A DNA stretch of 64,000 nucleotides from an uncultured Saprospiraceae bacterium. Lineage in GTDB: Bacteria; Bacteroidota; Bacteroidia; Chitinophagales; Saprospiraceae. Under the pieces are notes generated by a model. That model made no database searches, was not told where the DNA came from, and worked only from the letters and a program-made list of their open reading frames with translations. The stretch is from assembly GCA_937981555.1 (NCBI GenBank), contig CALJOK010000014.1:62001-126000 (forward strand), given 5' to 3'. A program made the translations under genes and the position numbers. Below, piece by piece: positions 52,486 to 61,301 of the stretch (positions within the stretch are counted from its first letter, which is position 1; each line of letters opens with the position of its first letter).

Positions 52486-52519
52486 GTTGTTTTAGGGAGA
52501 ATGATTCAAAACAACAAAT

Positions 52520-53635
52520 ATGAAAAACTTAACGCTAACCTTCATTATATCACTTTTTTCAATTTTTGGAAATTCATTACTTGCTCAAAAAGGATTGATT
52601 TACTTAATAAATCCTTCATTTGAAGGTATTCCACAATTATCTGTCTCACCAGCAGGATGGAATGATTGTGGAACGGAATTATTTCCAAAAGAAACAGGCC
52701 CTGATACTCACCCACTTGCTAGCGAACCTTTCGGAGTTAATCAAAAGTCAGCACATAAAACCACTTATTTAGGATTAGTTGTTAGGGGAAATGGTAGTTG
52801 GGAATCTATTTCGCAGCAATTGGTTCAACCAATGAAAGCTAATCAATGTTATGCTTTTCGAATAAAGATAGCTCAATCAGAGAATTACAAAAGTGCCTTA
52901 CTGGGTGCTAAGATTGACAAATCAAAAACAAAACGTTCTACTAGGAAGATTCCAGGTGGGAAAATTTCGACTAGAACGATGGCGTATGAAGAGATAAATT
53001 TTACGGATCCAATAATTTTGAGAATATGGGGAGGGGATAGAGGGTGTGATAAAAAGCAATTATTGGCAATAAGTCCATTAATAAAAAATAAGGAATGGGC
53101 AGATTATATATTTAAAATCCAACCAGATGCTAATTATCAATCGCTGACTTTAGAAGCTTTTGATGGAGATGAGATTGTGAGATTTCCAAATGGAAATATA
53201 TTATTAGATGATGCTTCTCCATTAGTTCCTATAAATTGTAATTTATCTGAAATAGAAATTAAAAAATTAGACTTGGGAACTTTTGACATAACGCTAGCCA
53301 ATACGAAAACGATAGAAGACTTGGAGTGGTTTGTTTTACATAATAGTTTCCGATTAGGGTTTAATATCAAAAATAAATTTACAGAATGGGCGGAAAAAGA
53401 TTTTAGAGTTATTCTAGCTGCTATAAAGAAATTCCGAAATCAGAAATTAATTTTTTTAGTAGATGGTTCAACTAAAAGAATAAAAAAGCAACGTGTAAAA
53501 ACAATTATAAATAAACTTATCTTAGAAGAGTTTCCTAATTCGCAATGTGAAGTTAGAATGATAAAAAAGAAAGAAAAAAGTGAGAAGTGGTTAATTAGAG
53601 GGAATGATATTTTTCTTAAAATTGTTCCTAAATAA
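52520..53635 (+). CDS. Secreted protein with N-terminal carbohydrate-binding-like domain
   Basis: A 371-residue exported protein: signal peptide (MKNLTLTFIISLFSIFGNSLLAQ) and a first domain (about residues 27-235) beginning 'LINPSFEGIPQLSVSPAGWNDCG', with 'GNGSWESISQQLVQPMKANQCYAFRIKIAQS' (in pieces) and ending 'NGNILLDDASPL'. This resembles the jelly-roll, galactose-binding-like domain found in front of OmpA domains in Bacteroidota. The last 120 residues (IEDLEWFVLHNSFRLGF..., LIFLVDGSTKRIKKQRVKTI) could be a divergent OmpA-like fold, but the peptidoglycan-binding signature is not clear. No T9SS tail. It begins 34 bases after the tRNA terminator. Confidence 0.75.
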   Translation: MKNLTLTFIISLFSIFGNSLLAQKGLIYLINPSFEGIPQLSVSPAGWNDCGTELFPKETGPDTHPLASEPFGVNQKSAHKTTYLGLVVRGNGSWESISQQLVQPMKANQCYAFRIKIAQSENYKSALLGAKIDKSKTKRSTRKIPGGKISTRTMAYEEINFTDPIILRIWGGDRGCDKKQLLAISPLIKNKEWADYIFKIQPDANYQSLTLEAFDGDEIVRFPNGNILLDDASPLVPINCNLSEIEIKKLDLGTFDITLANTKTIEDLEWFVLHNSFRLGFNIKNKFTEWAEKDFRVILAAIKKFRNQKLIFLVDGSTKRIKKQRVKTIINKLILEEFPNSQCEVRMIKKKEKSEKWLIRGNDIFLKIVPK

Positions 53636-53655
53636 ACAGTCGAACATTTCAAGAA

Positions 53656-54537
53656 TTAATTCCTCGTATCATTTCCCCACATCAATTTTTCTCTAATTGT
53701 ATGCATAAAACTCCAACCATGTAATTGAATTAATTTCACATTAAAATCACATTTACGAACTGCTAATTGAAAATCAGAAGTAATTGTTTCAAAACGTGCA
53801 TCTAGTGTACAAAGAAAATTTTCAGCACGACCTTCCACTTCAAATGAAATTACAGAATTATCAGAAATCACAATTGGACGAACATTTAAATTATGTGGAG
53901 CAACAGGAGTGATGACAAAGTTTCCAGAATTTGGAAAAATAATCGGTCCTCCACAACTCAAAGAATAACCAGTAGAACCTGTTGGAGTCGAAACAATTAA
54001 TCCATCTGCCCAGTACGAATTCAAATAGGCTCCATTAATATAGGTGTGAATCACAATCATCGAAGAAGTATCTCTTTTCAACAAAGTACAATCGTTCAAT
54101 GCAAATGGAATATCTCCAAATATTGGATGGTTAGATTCCATATGTAAAAGTGTTCGTTCACTTAAACTATATCTGCCCATTTTCAATAAGCCAATCGCTT
54201 CTTTGATTTTCTCTTTTTCAATACTCGCTAAAAATCCTAGTCGGCCTAAGTTGATTCCTAAAATAGGCACATTTGCATCTCGAACTTCAGCAACCGCATT
54301 GAGGATTGTTCCGTCTCCACCAAGGGTGATGACGTAATCAATATTTCGAGTTTTGAAATCCAAGTATCCTTCAAAAACACCTACGTCATTTTTGAAATTA
54401 ATATTTCCTTTTAAACTTTCGAGATAATTTTTATTGACATAGGCACTAATGCCTTCCTCTGCCAAAATATCAAAGAAGGATTGTATGATTGGAAAGTCTT
54501 TCTCTTTTCCTATTCGTCCGTAAACTACAATTTGCAT
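53656..54537 (-). CDS. nadK: NAD kinase
   Basis: Phosphorylates NAD to NADP. 'VITLGGDGTILNAV' holds the GGDGT motif at 73-77, followed by 'ILGINLGRLGFLASI', 'LLHMESN', and 'YWADGLIVSTPTGSTGYSLSCGGPII' (in pieces). Length 293 is standard. Its start codon overlaps the stop of the upstream Omp85-like gene as TAATG, so the two are translationally coupled. Confidence 0.95.
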   Translation of the reverse strand: MQIVVYGRIGKEKDFPIIQSFFDILAEEGISAYVNKNYLESLKGNINFKNDVGVFEGYLDFKTRNIDYVITLGGDGTILNAVAEVRDANVPILGINLGRLGFLASIEKEKIKEAIGLLKMGRYSLSERTLLHMESNHPIFGDIPFALNDCTLLKRDTSSMIVIHTYINGAYLNSYWADGLIVSTPTGSTGYSLSCGGPIIFPNSGNFVITPVAPHNLNVRPIVISDNSVISFEVEGRAENFLCTLDARFETITSDFQLAVRKCDFNVKLIQLHGWSFMHTIREKLMWGNDTRN

Positions 54538-55937
54538 TAAAATGAAAATTCAAAGTGTAAAAAAAATCCATGTTCTCCCAAGTGATTCCAGCTATATTCA
54601 AACTGCCAAACCTTGTCTTGAAAAACCACAAAATCTAACCCAATTCCTCTGCCCCAAAGCAACTCATTACTAAGTGTACTTCGATCACCATTAAAAGGTG
54701 CGTTGGCATATCCAAAATCATTATTGATGGCAAGATAAACTTTTAGAGGCATCAAACGAAATTGGGGAATAAACATATATCTTCCCCAGTTTATTTCTTT
54801 TTGGAAAATCCGAAATTGGAAATGTGTTTTTGCATAAGCGTAATCCATTCCATCAATCACATAGAACTCATAGCCTCGCAAAAAGTCAGGCAAGTATCCT
54901 AAAGCAGAAACATGTGTATATGGTTGCTCTGCTCTCGTAAAAGTATATCGTCCTTTTAGTTTTGCTCCAAAGCTTATTTTTTTTCCTAGTGGAAAATAAT
55001 GGGCATAGGTACCCGTCGCTGCAAATGCATTAACATCATCAAATAAACCAAAACCATCTTTCTGTAGAAGGATAGAAAATAAGTTACCTCCTTGTGGATA
55101 TGCTTTTACATCTCGCTTGTCGACGGTGAAATTATATTGTAAGGTAAAATGTTGTTGCCGACTTCTTGATTCTAAAAAATAATCTGGATTCAAGACTTGA
55201 CTGATTGTATCACCAATTGAATTATCACTAAAAATTATTTTTCCAGTATGATAATTATTCAAACCTTGTCGATAACTTAGCCCAGCACCAATTCGAAATC
55301 GAGTTAAGAGCAAAGGTTCTCCAACTTGTTTTTTAAATAATAATTTACTCGCTTCAGTTATGTAAGCAATTTCTTTTCGATTGGAATAATGAATTTCTGC
55401 AAAGCCACCGAGGTTTCGACTTTTGCCAAGCATTGGTTGATTATAACTTAATTCAAATTTTTTAGTGTAACCAAATTGAACAGTTGCTTTCAACAAATCT
55501 CGACGACCTGTCAAATTAAGCCAAGTCAACCTGCCACCATAATTAATTCTTTTCAGCGAATGTCCTTGCTCTTCCCACCACACATTAAAATTCCTATCTG
55601 CCAATTCAAAAATATAAAATGGATAGAGGTACCACATTTCTCGTAAATTGACTTGTATCGTAATTTGATTGGTCTTAGTATCCCAATCTTTGATATTGAT
55701 TTTAGCAACAGTAAAAAGACCAGTATTCAAAAGTAACTCTTCACTTCGTTGTAAACGCTGGATTAAATCAACAGTAGGGATGGTATCACCGACGGCAAAA
55801 TTCAGCTCCCGAAGGATAGTTCTTTCTTTCGTTTTTTTATTGCCTTCGATCAAGATGTCGGTGACAATGACTTGTTCATTTTGAGAAAAAAGAAATTGGG
55901 AAAAGGAAAAGAAAAAAAGGAGGAGGAGTATTCGCAT
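54537..55937 (-). CDS. BamA/Omp85-family outer membrane protein
   Basis: A 466-residue outer-membrane protein with signal peptide (MRILLLLFFFSFSQFLFSQ). One POTRA domain (about residues 22-100: 'VTDILIEGNKKTKERTILRELNFAVGD' in pieces, 'LLNTGLFTVAKINI') precedes a 16-strand-type barrel; 'FDDVNAFAATGTYAHYFPL' and 'GLDFVVFQDKVWQFEYSW' are strand-rich, and the terminal residue is Phe. With one POTRA instead of five it is a BamA-like paralogue, not the main BamA; such genes are often next to nadK in Bacteroidota. The cargo is unknown. Confidence 0.88.
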   Translation of the reverse strand: MRILLLLFFFSFSQFLFSQNEQVIVTDILIEGNKKTKERTILRELNFAVGDTIPTVDLIQRLQRSEELLLNTGLFTVAKINIKDWDTKTNQITIQVNLREMWYLYPFYIFELADRNFNVWWEEQGHSLKRINYGGRLTWLNLTGRRDLLKATVQFGYTKKFELSYNQPMLGKSRNLGGFAEIHYSNRKEIAYITEASKLLFKKQVGEPLLLTRFRIGAGLSYRQGLNNYHTGKIIFSDNSIGDTISQVLNPDYFLESRSRQQHFTLQYNFTVDKRDVKAYPQGGNLFSILLQKDGFGLFDDVNAFAATGTYAHYFPLGKKISFGAKLKGRYTFTRAEQPYTHVSALGYLPDFLRGYEFYVIDGMDYAYAKTHFQFRIFQKEINWGRYMFIPQFRLMPLKVYLAINNDFGYANAPFNGDRSTLSNELLWGRGIGLDFVVFQDKVWQFEYSWNHLGEHGFFLHFEFSF

Positions 55938-56264
55938 TTTTTTGTTACTTGAAGTTTTTGGTTTTAACGATAACTTATTTCAGAATGATTTTAAAACACA
56001 AAAAGCGCTTAATTTCATTGCCGTTGTAGAAAAGGCAACAGCCCTGAAAAGGTTTTGAGTCTTATTCAAAAAAGACAATAAATGAATCTCAATATATTTA
56101 AAAGATATTAAACTGGCAAAATGGATCAAGTATCATATTGCTGATTTGCACGGCTAGAATTTTTTTTAATTTTTAAAATAAGTACTTTATGTCTACTCTT
56201 TCAATATTTACCAAAACAGTTTAGAACTGTAACTACTCTTTTTTGTCTTTTGAAAAACAGCTTA
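55938..56264. other. Intergenic region of 327 bp
   Basis: No gene, RNA or clear promoter is seen. A small stem, ACAGTT/AACTGT with loop TAG (56216-56230), may end the minus-strand sulfotransferase gene. Confidence 0.4.
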
Positions 56265-58340
56265 TCATGTAGACACTATTTTCAGCATGCGTTTTATAGC
56301 CTTCTCCTGATGATGATGACTAATATGGCAAAAAAGATCACTTTGTTCTAGATCTAAAGACCCATTTTCAAGTGCATAAAGATCATTCAACTCAAAATAA
56401 CCGATGCCTCTTTTTTTGCAACGAACTGCAAGTAATTGATTAATTAACCTAGTAGCCTCTACTCGTTGACTTAGCGAACCTTGAATAGGATATTCTTCTG
56501 ATTTGTAATTGGGGCCATCCATTGGCGGTATAACTCCCATTATACTAATATTGGGCATAGTCTCTTCTGTTAGCTCAATAATTTTTTTAAGATATTGGTC
56601 AATTAATTTTTCAATAACTTGAGTTAAGTTATTTTCTTCATTAACATATTTATATATATGACTTCTTATATCAATTTCGCCAAATACAAATATGACAGAA
56701 TCTCCATTTTTAACTCCCTGTTTTTCAAGAAATCCTTTAGGGAATTCCTCTCCAAAACTAAACCCATGCATCGTTTTACTGCCTAAGTGATGAGTGAATT
56801 GATAGTCGAATTCTACACTTTTATTATACCTTTTAAGATCGAATAAAATATGAGACCTGCAGCCCACTTCCTTGTTTGGTGTAAGCGTTAGAAGTGAATG
56901 ACTATCTCCTATCAAATGAAGTGTCTTTCCCTTAATTTCATTGATAGCAATTAAATTGACATCCTCAGTAAAACGAGATACCATCGGAAATGCAGGTTGT
57001 AATTCTGTTAGCTCTTCGCCCAATAGGATTTGATTTATTAAATTTGATTTGATATCTGCTATTAGCGATACGTTTAAGGTGAAAAACAAGCCCTGCATTC
57101 GAACTGTTTCTGCTAAATTATGATGATTAAATTCTTTATTGAGAATTGCTTGTTGAAATATTCCTTGATAAACTAGATCAAATGAAATTTGTTTATAGAG
57201 TAGCATTGATTCACAAAAAATAATTGATTCATTTGTAATTAAACCTTTTTCATGAAGTCCATTAATTATAGAAACAGAATCATAAAAAGAAACCTCTTTA
57301 TCTATAGCATGATACTCTACTCTGCAGACTCCCTTATCCATTTTCTCTATTTCTTCTTCAAGGTTTGGGTGTGCAATAATAATTGTGGGTGTTTTAAATC
57401 CTTCTAACTTCAAGCCCCATTCAAAAGCTGTGCGATCAAACAGAAAAGTTATAAGTGTTAGTTGTTTTATAAACCGAATTCTTTTTAAAGATTCCTTTAA
57501 AGGTGGCGATGGTAATTCACTTTCAGTCAAAGCTTTTTTTTCTAAAGGGATATCTGTTTTGATTTGAGCAAAAGGGAGATTGTTTTTTTTGATAGTAAGC
57601 GCTGGGTATTTGTCTAGATTAGAGAGACTATATCCAAATTCGTTAATCTTATTTTCATACTTGCTAATCAGTTTTTCTCGGTAAGAATTTCTTGTTCCCT
57701 CCCAATGGTTAGGTGTCAGCCATGTTTTAAAATATTTCTCGTTTTTATCTTGAAAAGAGTGATCGTAGTTTATTTTTATTGCTAAAAATCCCTCTATTTC
57801 TGCAAGTATTCTTTCAGGATTTTTGGCAAAGTATTCATAACTAAAAAATAATTCATTTTGGATGTACGGTTTATCTTGTTGATAAATCTCATAAGCTTTA
57901 ATCCAATGGTCAATTAATTCTTCCCCTGATGTTTGTGTCCATTTATTAGTAGCTAATGAAACGGGAACAGGATGCCTGATGATATTTATGAAATAGGCTT
58001 CAGGAAATAGAGCTTGTAGAAATCTCATTCGAATGATATTGGGTGGAGATTTTTCAGACCAAACAGCTTTATTGACATCCCAATATGAGCCCCATTCTTT
58101 TAATAAACGTTCTCTATTCTCAGGGGTTACTAATGGAGATTTTTCATTTAGCGCCCCCTCTCCATGGAAAGCGAATCTACCTGCTGCCCCCATTTCATCA
58201 GGACTTTTACAAACTGTTTGAATATTTACTCCTTCATCGTGAATAATTCCTGAAACATCTTGTGAATGGCCAATTATATTATTTAAAGCCGTAGTCCCAC
58301 TTCTATGTAATCCACCTATAAATACAATTTTTCTTTTCAT
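56265..58340 (-). CDS. Sulfotransferase fused to an SGNH-like domain
   Basis: A 691-residue protein with no signal peptide. Residues 1-245 are a sulfotransferase: the PAPS 5'-phosphosulfate loop is 'FIGGLHRSGTTALNNIIG', and the 3'-phosphate part is 'YFINIIRHPVPVSLATNKW'; 'LFFSYEYFAKNPERILAEIEGFL' matches the family end. A middle region (about 260-460) is unrecognised. The C-terminal part looks like an SGNH esterase/transferase: 'LHLIGDSHSLL' with GDSH at 478-481 (block I), 'FVFGEIDIRSH' at about 552-562 (block III) and 'SDLFCHISHHH' near 667-677 with a likely catalytic His. So one chain could add sulfate and remove or move an acyl group. It is upstream of the repeat protein's 3' end and in the same direction. 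Confidence 0.78.
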   Translation of the reverse strand: MKRKIVFIGGLHRSGTTALNNIIGHSQDVSGIIHDEGVNIQTVCKSPDEMGAAGRFAFHGEGALNEKSPLVTPENRERLLKEWGSYWDVNKAVWSEKSPPNIIRMRFLQALFPEAYFINIIRHPVPVSLATNKWTQTSGEELIDHWIKAYEIYQQDKPYIQNELFFSYEYFAKNPERILAEIEGFLAIKINYDHSFQDKNEKYFKTWLTPNHWEGTRNSYREKLISKYENKINEFGYSLSNLDKYPALTIKKNNLPFAQIKTDIPLEKKALTESELPSPPLKESLKRIRFIKQLTLITFLFDRTAFEWGLKLEGFKTPTIIIAHPNLEEEIEKMDKGVCRVEYHAIDKEVSFYDSVSIINGLHEKGLITNESIIFCESMLLYKQISFDLVYQGIFQQAILNKEFNHHNLAETVRMQGLFFTLNVSLIADIKSNLINQILLGEELTELQPAFPMVSRFTEDVNLIAINEIKGKTLHLIGDSHSLLTLTPNKEVGCRSHILFDLKRYNKSVEFDYQFTHHLGSKTMHGFSFGEEFPKGFLEKQGVKNGDSVIFVFGEIDIRSHIYKYVNEENNLTQVIEKLIDQYLKKIIELTEETMPNISIMGVIPPMDGPNYKSEEYPIQGSLSQRVEATRLINQLLAVRCKKRGIGYFELNDLYALENGSLDLEQSDLFCHISHHHQEKAIKRMLKIVST

Positions 58341-58419
58341 ATTTATTCACCGAATCTACTTATTCTAATTAAAGGCATGATATATAGGGATACAATGTAT
58401 TGTATCTCTTGGTTCATGA

Positions 58420-59565
58420 TTACTTAACAATGAATCGTTTAGTCTGACTTTTTCCTTTACCAAATTTCACATTGACGACATACATACCCGAAACTGTGTT
58501 TTGTAAATTCATACGGATGGTATTATTTCCTTTGTCAATTGCTACCTTTTTGCTAGTAACTAATTGACCATTAAAATGGTAGATAAATATTTCAGCCTTA
58601 TCGACACTTCCCGCAGCAATTTCAACATTGATAAAATTATCAGTTACGATATTTGGAGAAATATTTTTGACAGTAGTTTTGTTTTCCTCATTAATCATAA
58701 TGGCAATCGTTTTGGAAAATTCACTAGCGCCATCAAAATCAATTTGCTTTAACCGATAGTAATACCATTGGTTAGATTTTACATTTATTTCTTCAAATTC
58801 GTAATTAACTGCGTGGTTAGAATTTCCTTTACCAGCAACCCAACCAATTTTATTGAAGGTAAAAGTGTTAGTACTTCTCTGAACCTCAAACCCTTTATTA
58901 TTTGTTTCGCTTTCCGTTCTCCAGAATAGTTTGATTACCCCATTTTCTTCTCTGACACCAAATTCAGATAACTCAACTGGTAGAACTATTGAAGAGGCAG
59001 AAGGAGTCGGAGTTGGTGTCATAGAACTACTAGGTGACACAGAAGTAGTTGGAGTCGGAGTCATAGAGCTACTAGGTGATACAGAAGTAGTCGGTGTCGG
59101 ACTGATGGAATTACTAGGTGATACAGAAGTAGTCGGAGTTGGACTGATGGAATTACTAGGTGATACAGAAGTAGTCGGAGTTGGACTGATGGAATTACTA
59201 GGTGATACAGAAGTAGTCGGAGTTGGACTGATGGAATTACTAGGTGACACAGAAGTAGTCGGTGTCGGTGTCATAGAATTACTAGGTGATACAGAAGTAG
59301 TCGGAGTTGGACTGATGGAATTACTAGGTGATACAGAAGTAGTCGGAGTCGGACTGATGGAACTACTAGGACTTACTGAAGCACTTGGTGTTACAGTCAT
59401 CAATGGACTGGTTGATTCTGCACTCATCGAAAATGGATTAATCACCATAAGAGATGATGCCCCTAAAATTGTTTTTAAAGCTTTTCGACGATTTAATTCT
59501 TCTTGATGGGAATTTTTATTTTTTTCATTTTTGGCAGGAGACTGTGGATCCTTATCTTTTGACAT
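58420..59565 (-). CDS. Pro/Thr/Ser-repeat surface protein with twin-arginine-like signal and T9SS-type tail
   Basis: A 381-residue protein. The N-terminus is polar and charged for 24 residues, then NRRKALKTILGASSLMVI, which looks like a Tat signal (RR followed by K-A-L-K and a weakly hydrophobic stretch, ending near SAES). Residues 65-190 are nine copies of a 14-residue unit of the type SPSNSISPTPTTSV, rich in Ser, Thr and Pro. An FnIII-like domain found in many T9SS proteins follows (about 196-295: 'LPVELSEFGVREENGVIKLFWRTESETNNKGFEVQRS' in pieces, 'WYYYRLKQIDFDGASEFSK'). The last 80 residues (NISPNIVTDNFINVEI ... GMYVVNVKFGKGKSQTKRFIVK) fit a T9SS sorting domain. A mucin-like, glycosylated surface protein is the likely role (inference). 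Confidence 0.82.
   Translation of the reverse strand: MSKDKDPQSPAKNEKNKNSHQEELNRRKALKTILGASSLMVINPFSMSAESTSPLMTVTPSASVSPSSSISPTPTTSVSPSNSISPTPTTSVSPSNSMTPTPTTSVSPSNSISPTPTTSVSPSNSISPTPTTSVSPSNSISPTPTTSVSPSNSISPTPTTSVSPSSSMTPTPTTSVSPSSSMTPTPTPSASSIVLPVELSEFGVREENGVIKLFWRTESETNNKGFEVQRSTNTFTFNKIGWVAGKGNSNHAVNYEFEEINVKSNQWYYYRLKQIDFDGASEFSKTIAIMINEENKTTVKNISPNIVTDNFINVEIAAGSVDKAEIFIYHFNGQLVTSKKVAIDKGNNTIRMNLQNTVSGMYVVNVKFGKGKSQTKRFIVK
58996..59373 (-). repeat. Nine tandem 42-bp coding repeats
   Basis: The unit encodes SPSNSISPTPTTSV or close variants. Adjacent copies in the middle are almost identical in DNA, while the outer ones differ by a few bases, mainly at Ile/Met and Asn/Ser positions. 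This pattern fits expansion by slippage or unequal exchange with purifying selection for Ser/Thr/Pro. Confidence 0.9.
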
Positions 59566-59895
59566 TGATTTTTGGTATTTAAAATATCTTTGATGGTTTT
59601 GAAATCAAAGACTTTTTGAGGTTAGAAAAAAAGATGTTTCTTGAAAGCTAAAAATTCGTGATGCTTTTTTTAATAAAACATACATTAAAAACTTTCATTA
59701 TATTTTGGAATACACATTATTATTATTTCATTTACATGAATTAAACATTCATTTTTTAAAATAAACAAGGATAGTAGTTAAAAGTTATATATCAAAGAAT
59801 TTTATAATAAAACATTGTTGCTCGTCTGAGATATTTTCATCCTATGCTTTTTGAGAAATGTATTCGATGAATTAACCCCAAAAATTTCATAATTA
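59566..59895. other. Divergent gap between the repeat protein and GT60 genes
   Basis: No gene is seen in 330 bases. A stem CTTTGAT/ATCAAAG (59588-59610) lies in what would be the 5' leader of the repeat-protein gene. No exact TAnnTTTG element was found on either strand. Confidence 0.4.
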
Positions 59896-61164
59896 ATGAC
59901 TCGTAAACCACAGACTATTTTTTTACAAATAGCAGCTTATCGAGATCCTCAATTAATACTCACGATTGAGGATATGATACGTAATGCAAAAAGACCTCAA
60001 AACTTACGAATCGGAATATGCCGACAATATCATCCTGACGATGATTTTGATAATGTGGACAAGTATAGAAAGGATAAAAGGTTTAGAATAAAAGATGTTT
60101 TATATTCAGAAACCAAAGGTGTCTGTTGGGCAAGAAATGAGGTTCAACAACTCTATGATGGTGAGATGTATACTTTACAACTCGATTCGCATATGCGGTT
60201 TGTCAAAAATTGGGATGTTATTCTGATTGGCATGTTGCATCAACTCCAAGACGCCGGTTATCTTAAGCCACTATTAACAGCTTATGTTCCTTCCTATGAT
60301 CCTGCTAATGATCCTGATGGTCGAATACATGAACCATGGAGAATGAATTTTGATCGATTTATTCCTGAAGGTGCAGTATTTTTTATTCCTGAAACTATTC
60401 CTAATTGGAAAAATATAGATGCACCTGTACCGGCAAGATTTTACTCTGCACATATGGCATTTACATTGGGAGAATTTTCTAATGAGGTGCAACATAATCC
60501 TGAATATTATTTTCATGGGGAAGAGATTTCCATTGCCGTAAGGGCATATACACATGGGTATGATTTGTTTCATCCACATCGAGTAGTGATATGGCATGAA
60601 TACACTCGTAAGGGAAGAACCAAACAATGGGATGATGATAAGGAATGGGGGAGTAAAAATGTGAAATCTCACCTTACCAATAGAAAGTTATTCGGAATGG
60701 ATGGTGAGACACAAGAAGGGCATGATGACAAATATGGATTTGGTACAGTAAGAACTCTACAAGAGTATGAGGAATATTCGGGACTGTCTTTTGGAAAAAG
60801 AGCTATCCAACAATATACGATAGATAAAAAATATCCACCTAACCCTGGCCCCAAAGAATTAGGTAGTATCGAAGCTTGGAAAAATAGTTTTATTCCCATG
60901 TTTAGGCATTGCATAGATGTTAGTCTAAAAGATGTTCCTGAGAATGATTATGATTTTTGGGCGGTAGCTTTTCACGATAAAAACGATGAGACGATGTATA
61001 GAAAAGATGCTGATAAGGTTGAAATAGAAAGAATGAAAAATGACCCTGATGGTTATTGTAAAGTGTGGAGAGAATTTCAAACTGAAACTAAACCAGCCTA
61101 TTGGGTCGTGTGGCCGCATTCGGAATCGAAGGATTGGTGTCCAAGATTAACTGGAAATTTTTAA
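59896..61164 (+). CDS. GT60-type GlcNAc-transferase
   Basis: A 422-residue cytoplasmic glycosyltransferase of the 'Glycosyltransferase (GlcNAc)' family (PF11397, GT60). Diagnostic parts are 'TIFLQIAAYRDPQLILTIEDMI', 'KGVCWARNEVQQLYDGEMYTLQLDSHMRF' (in pieces; the DSH takes the place of the DxD metal motif), 'VPARFYSAHMAFTLG' and 'YYFHGEEISIAVRAYTHGYDLFHPHRVVIWHEY' (in pieces). Eukaryotic GT60 enzymes put alpha-GlcNAc on hydroxyproline of Skp1 (Dictyostelium) or on Thr of mucins (Trypanosoma cruzi). It is divergent from a Thr/Pro-repeat protein, so that protein is the natural candidate acceptor (inference). Confidence 0.87.
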   Translation: MTRKPQTIFLQIAAYRDPQLILTIEDMIRNAKRPQNLRIGICRQYHPDDDFDNVDKYRKDKRFRIKDVLYSETKGVCWARNEVQQLYDGEMYTLQLDSHMRFVKNWDVILIGMLHQLQDAGYLKPLLTAYVPSYDPANDPDGRIHEPWRMNFDRFIPEGAVFFIPETIPNWKNIDAPVPARFYSAHMAFTLGEFSNEVQHNPEYYFHGEEISIAVRAYTHGYDLFHPHRVVIWHEYTRKGRTKQWDDDKEWGSKNVKSHLTNRKLFGMDGETQEGHDDKYGFGTVRTLQEYEEYSGLSFGKRAIQQYTIDKKYPPNPGPKELGSIEAWKNSFIPMFRHCIDVSLKDVPENDYDFWAVAFHDKNDETMYRKDADKVEIERMKNDPDGYCKVWREFQTETKPAYWVVWPHSESKDWCPRLTGNF

Positions 61165-61166
61165 CT

Positions 61167-61280
61167 ATGGCGAACATTGCATTTTATGGTTCTCATAATG
61201 CTGCGGTAGCGGTAGAAGATAATGGGAAATTAATCGCAGTTGTTGAAATAGAAAGATTTTTATCCCAAAAAAATGCATGA
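61167..61280 (+). pseudogene. Remnant of a NodU/CmcH-type carbamoyltransferase
   Basis: A 37-codon frame starts 2 bases after the GT60 stop: MANIAFYGSHNAAVAVEDNG, then KLIAVVEIERFLSQKNA and stop. It matches the N-terminus of NodU-type O-carbamoyltransferases, in which a first strand, a 'HDSAAA' turn, 'DG.iva' and 'EERf..KK' follow in order. The rest of the gene (normally about 550 residues or more) is missing; the next gene starts 21 bases on. It is best read as a deletion remnant left in the operon. A genuine 37-residue protein is less likely. Confidence 0.7.
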
Positions 61281-61301
61281 TATTAAATAGATAAACCATC
61301 C

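Noticed and set aside
56086-56157. A short plus-strand frame ending LAKWIKYHIADLHG
   Set aside because: Only about 23 codons, no start, no family recognised; probably chance.
58996-59373. Possible CRISPR array (regular 42-bp repeats)
   Set aside because: Copies abut directly without unique spacers, stay in frame and encode a protein; no cas genes are near.
58931-59506. A 191-codon plus-strand frame of repeated VVGVGLMELLGDTE units
   Set aside because: It is the mirror of the 42-bp repeats of the minus-strand surface protein, which has a proper signal, FnIII-like and T9SS domains.
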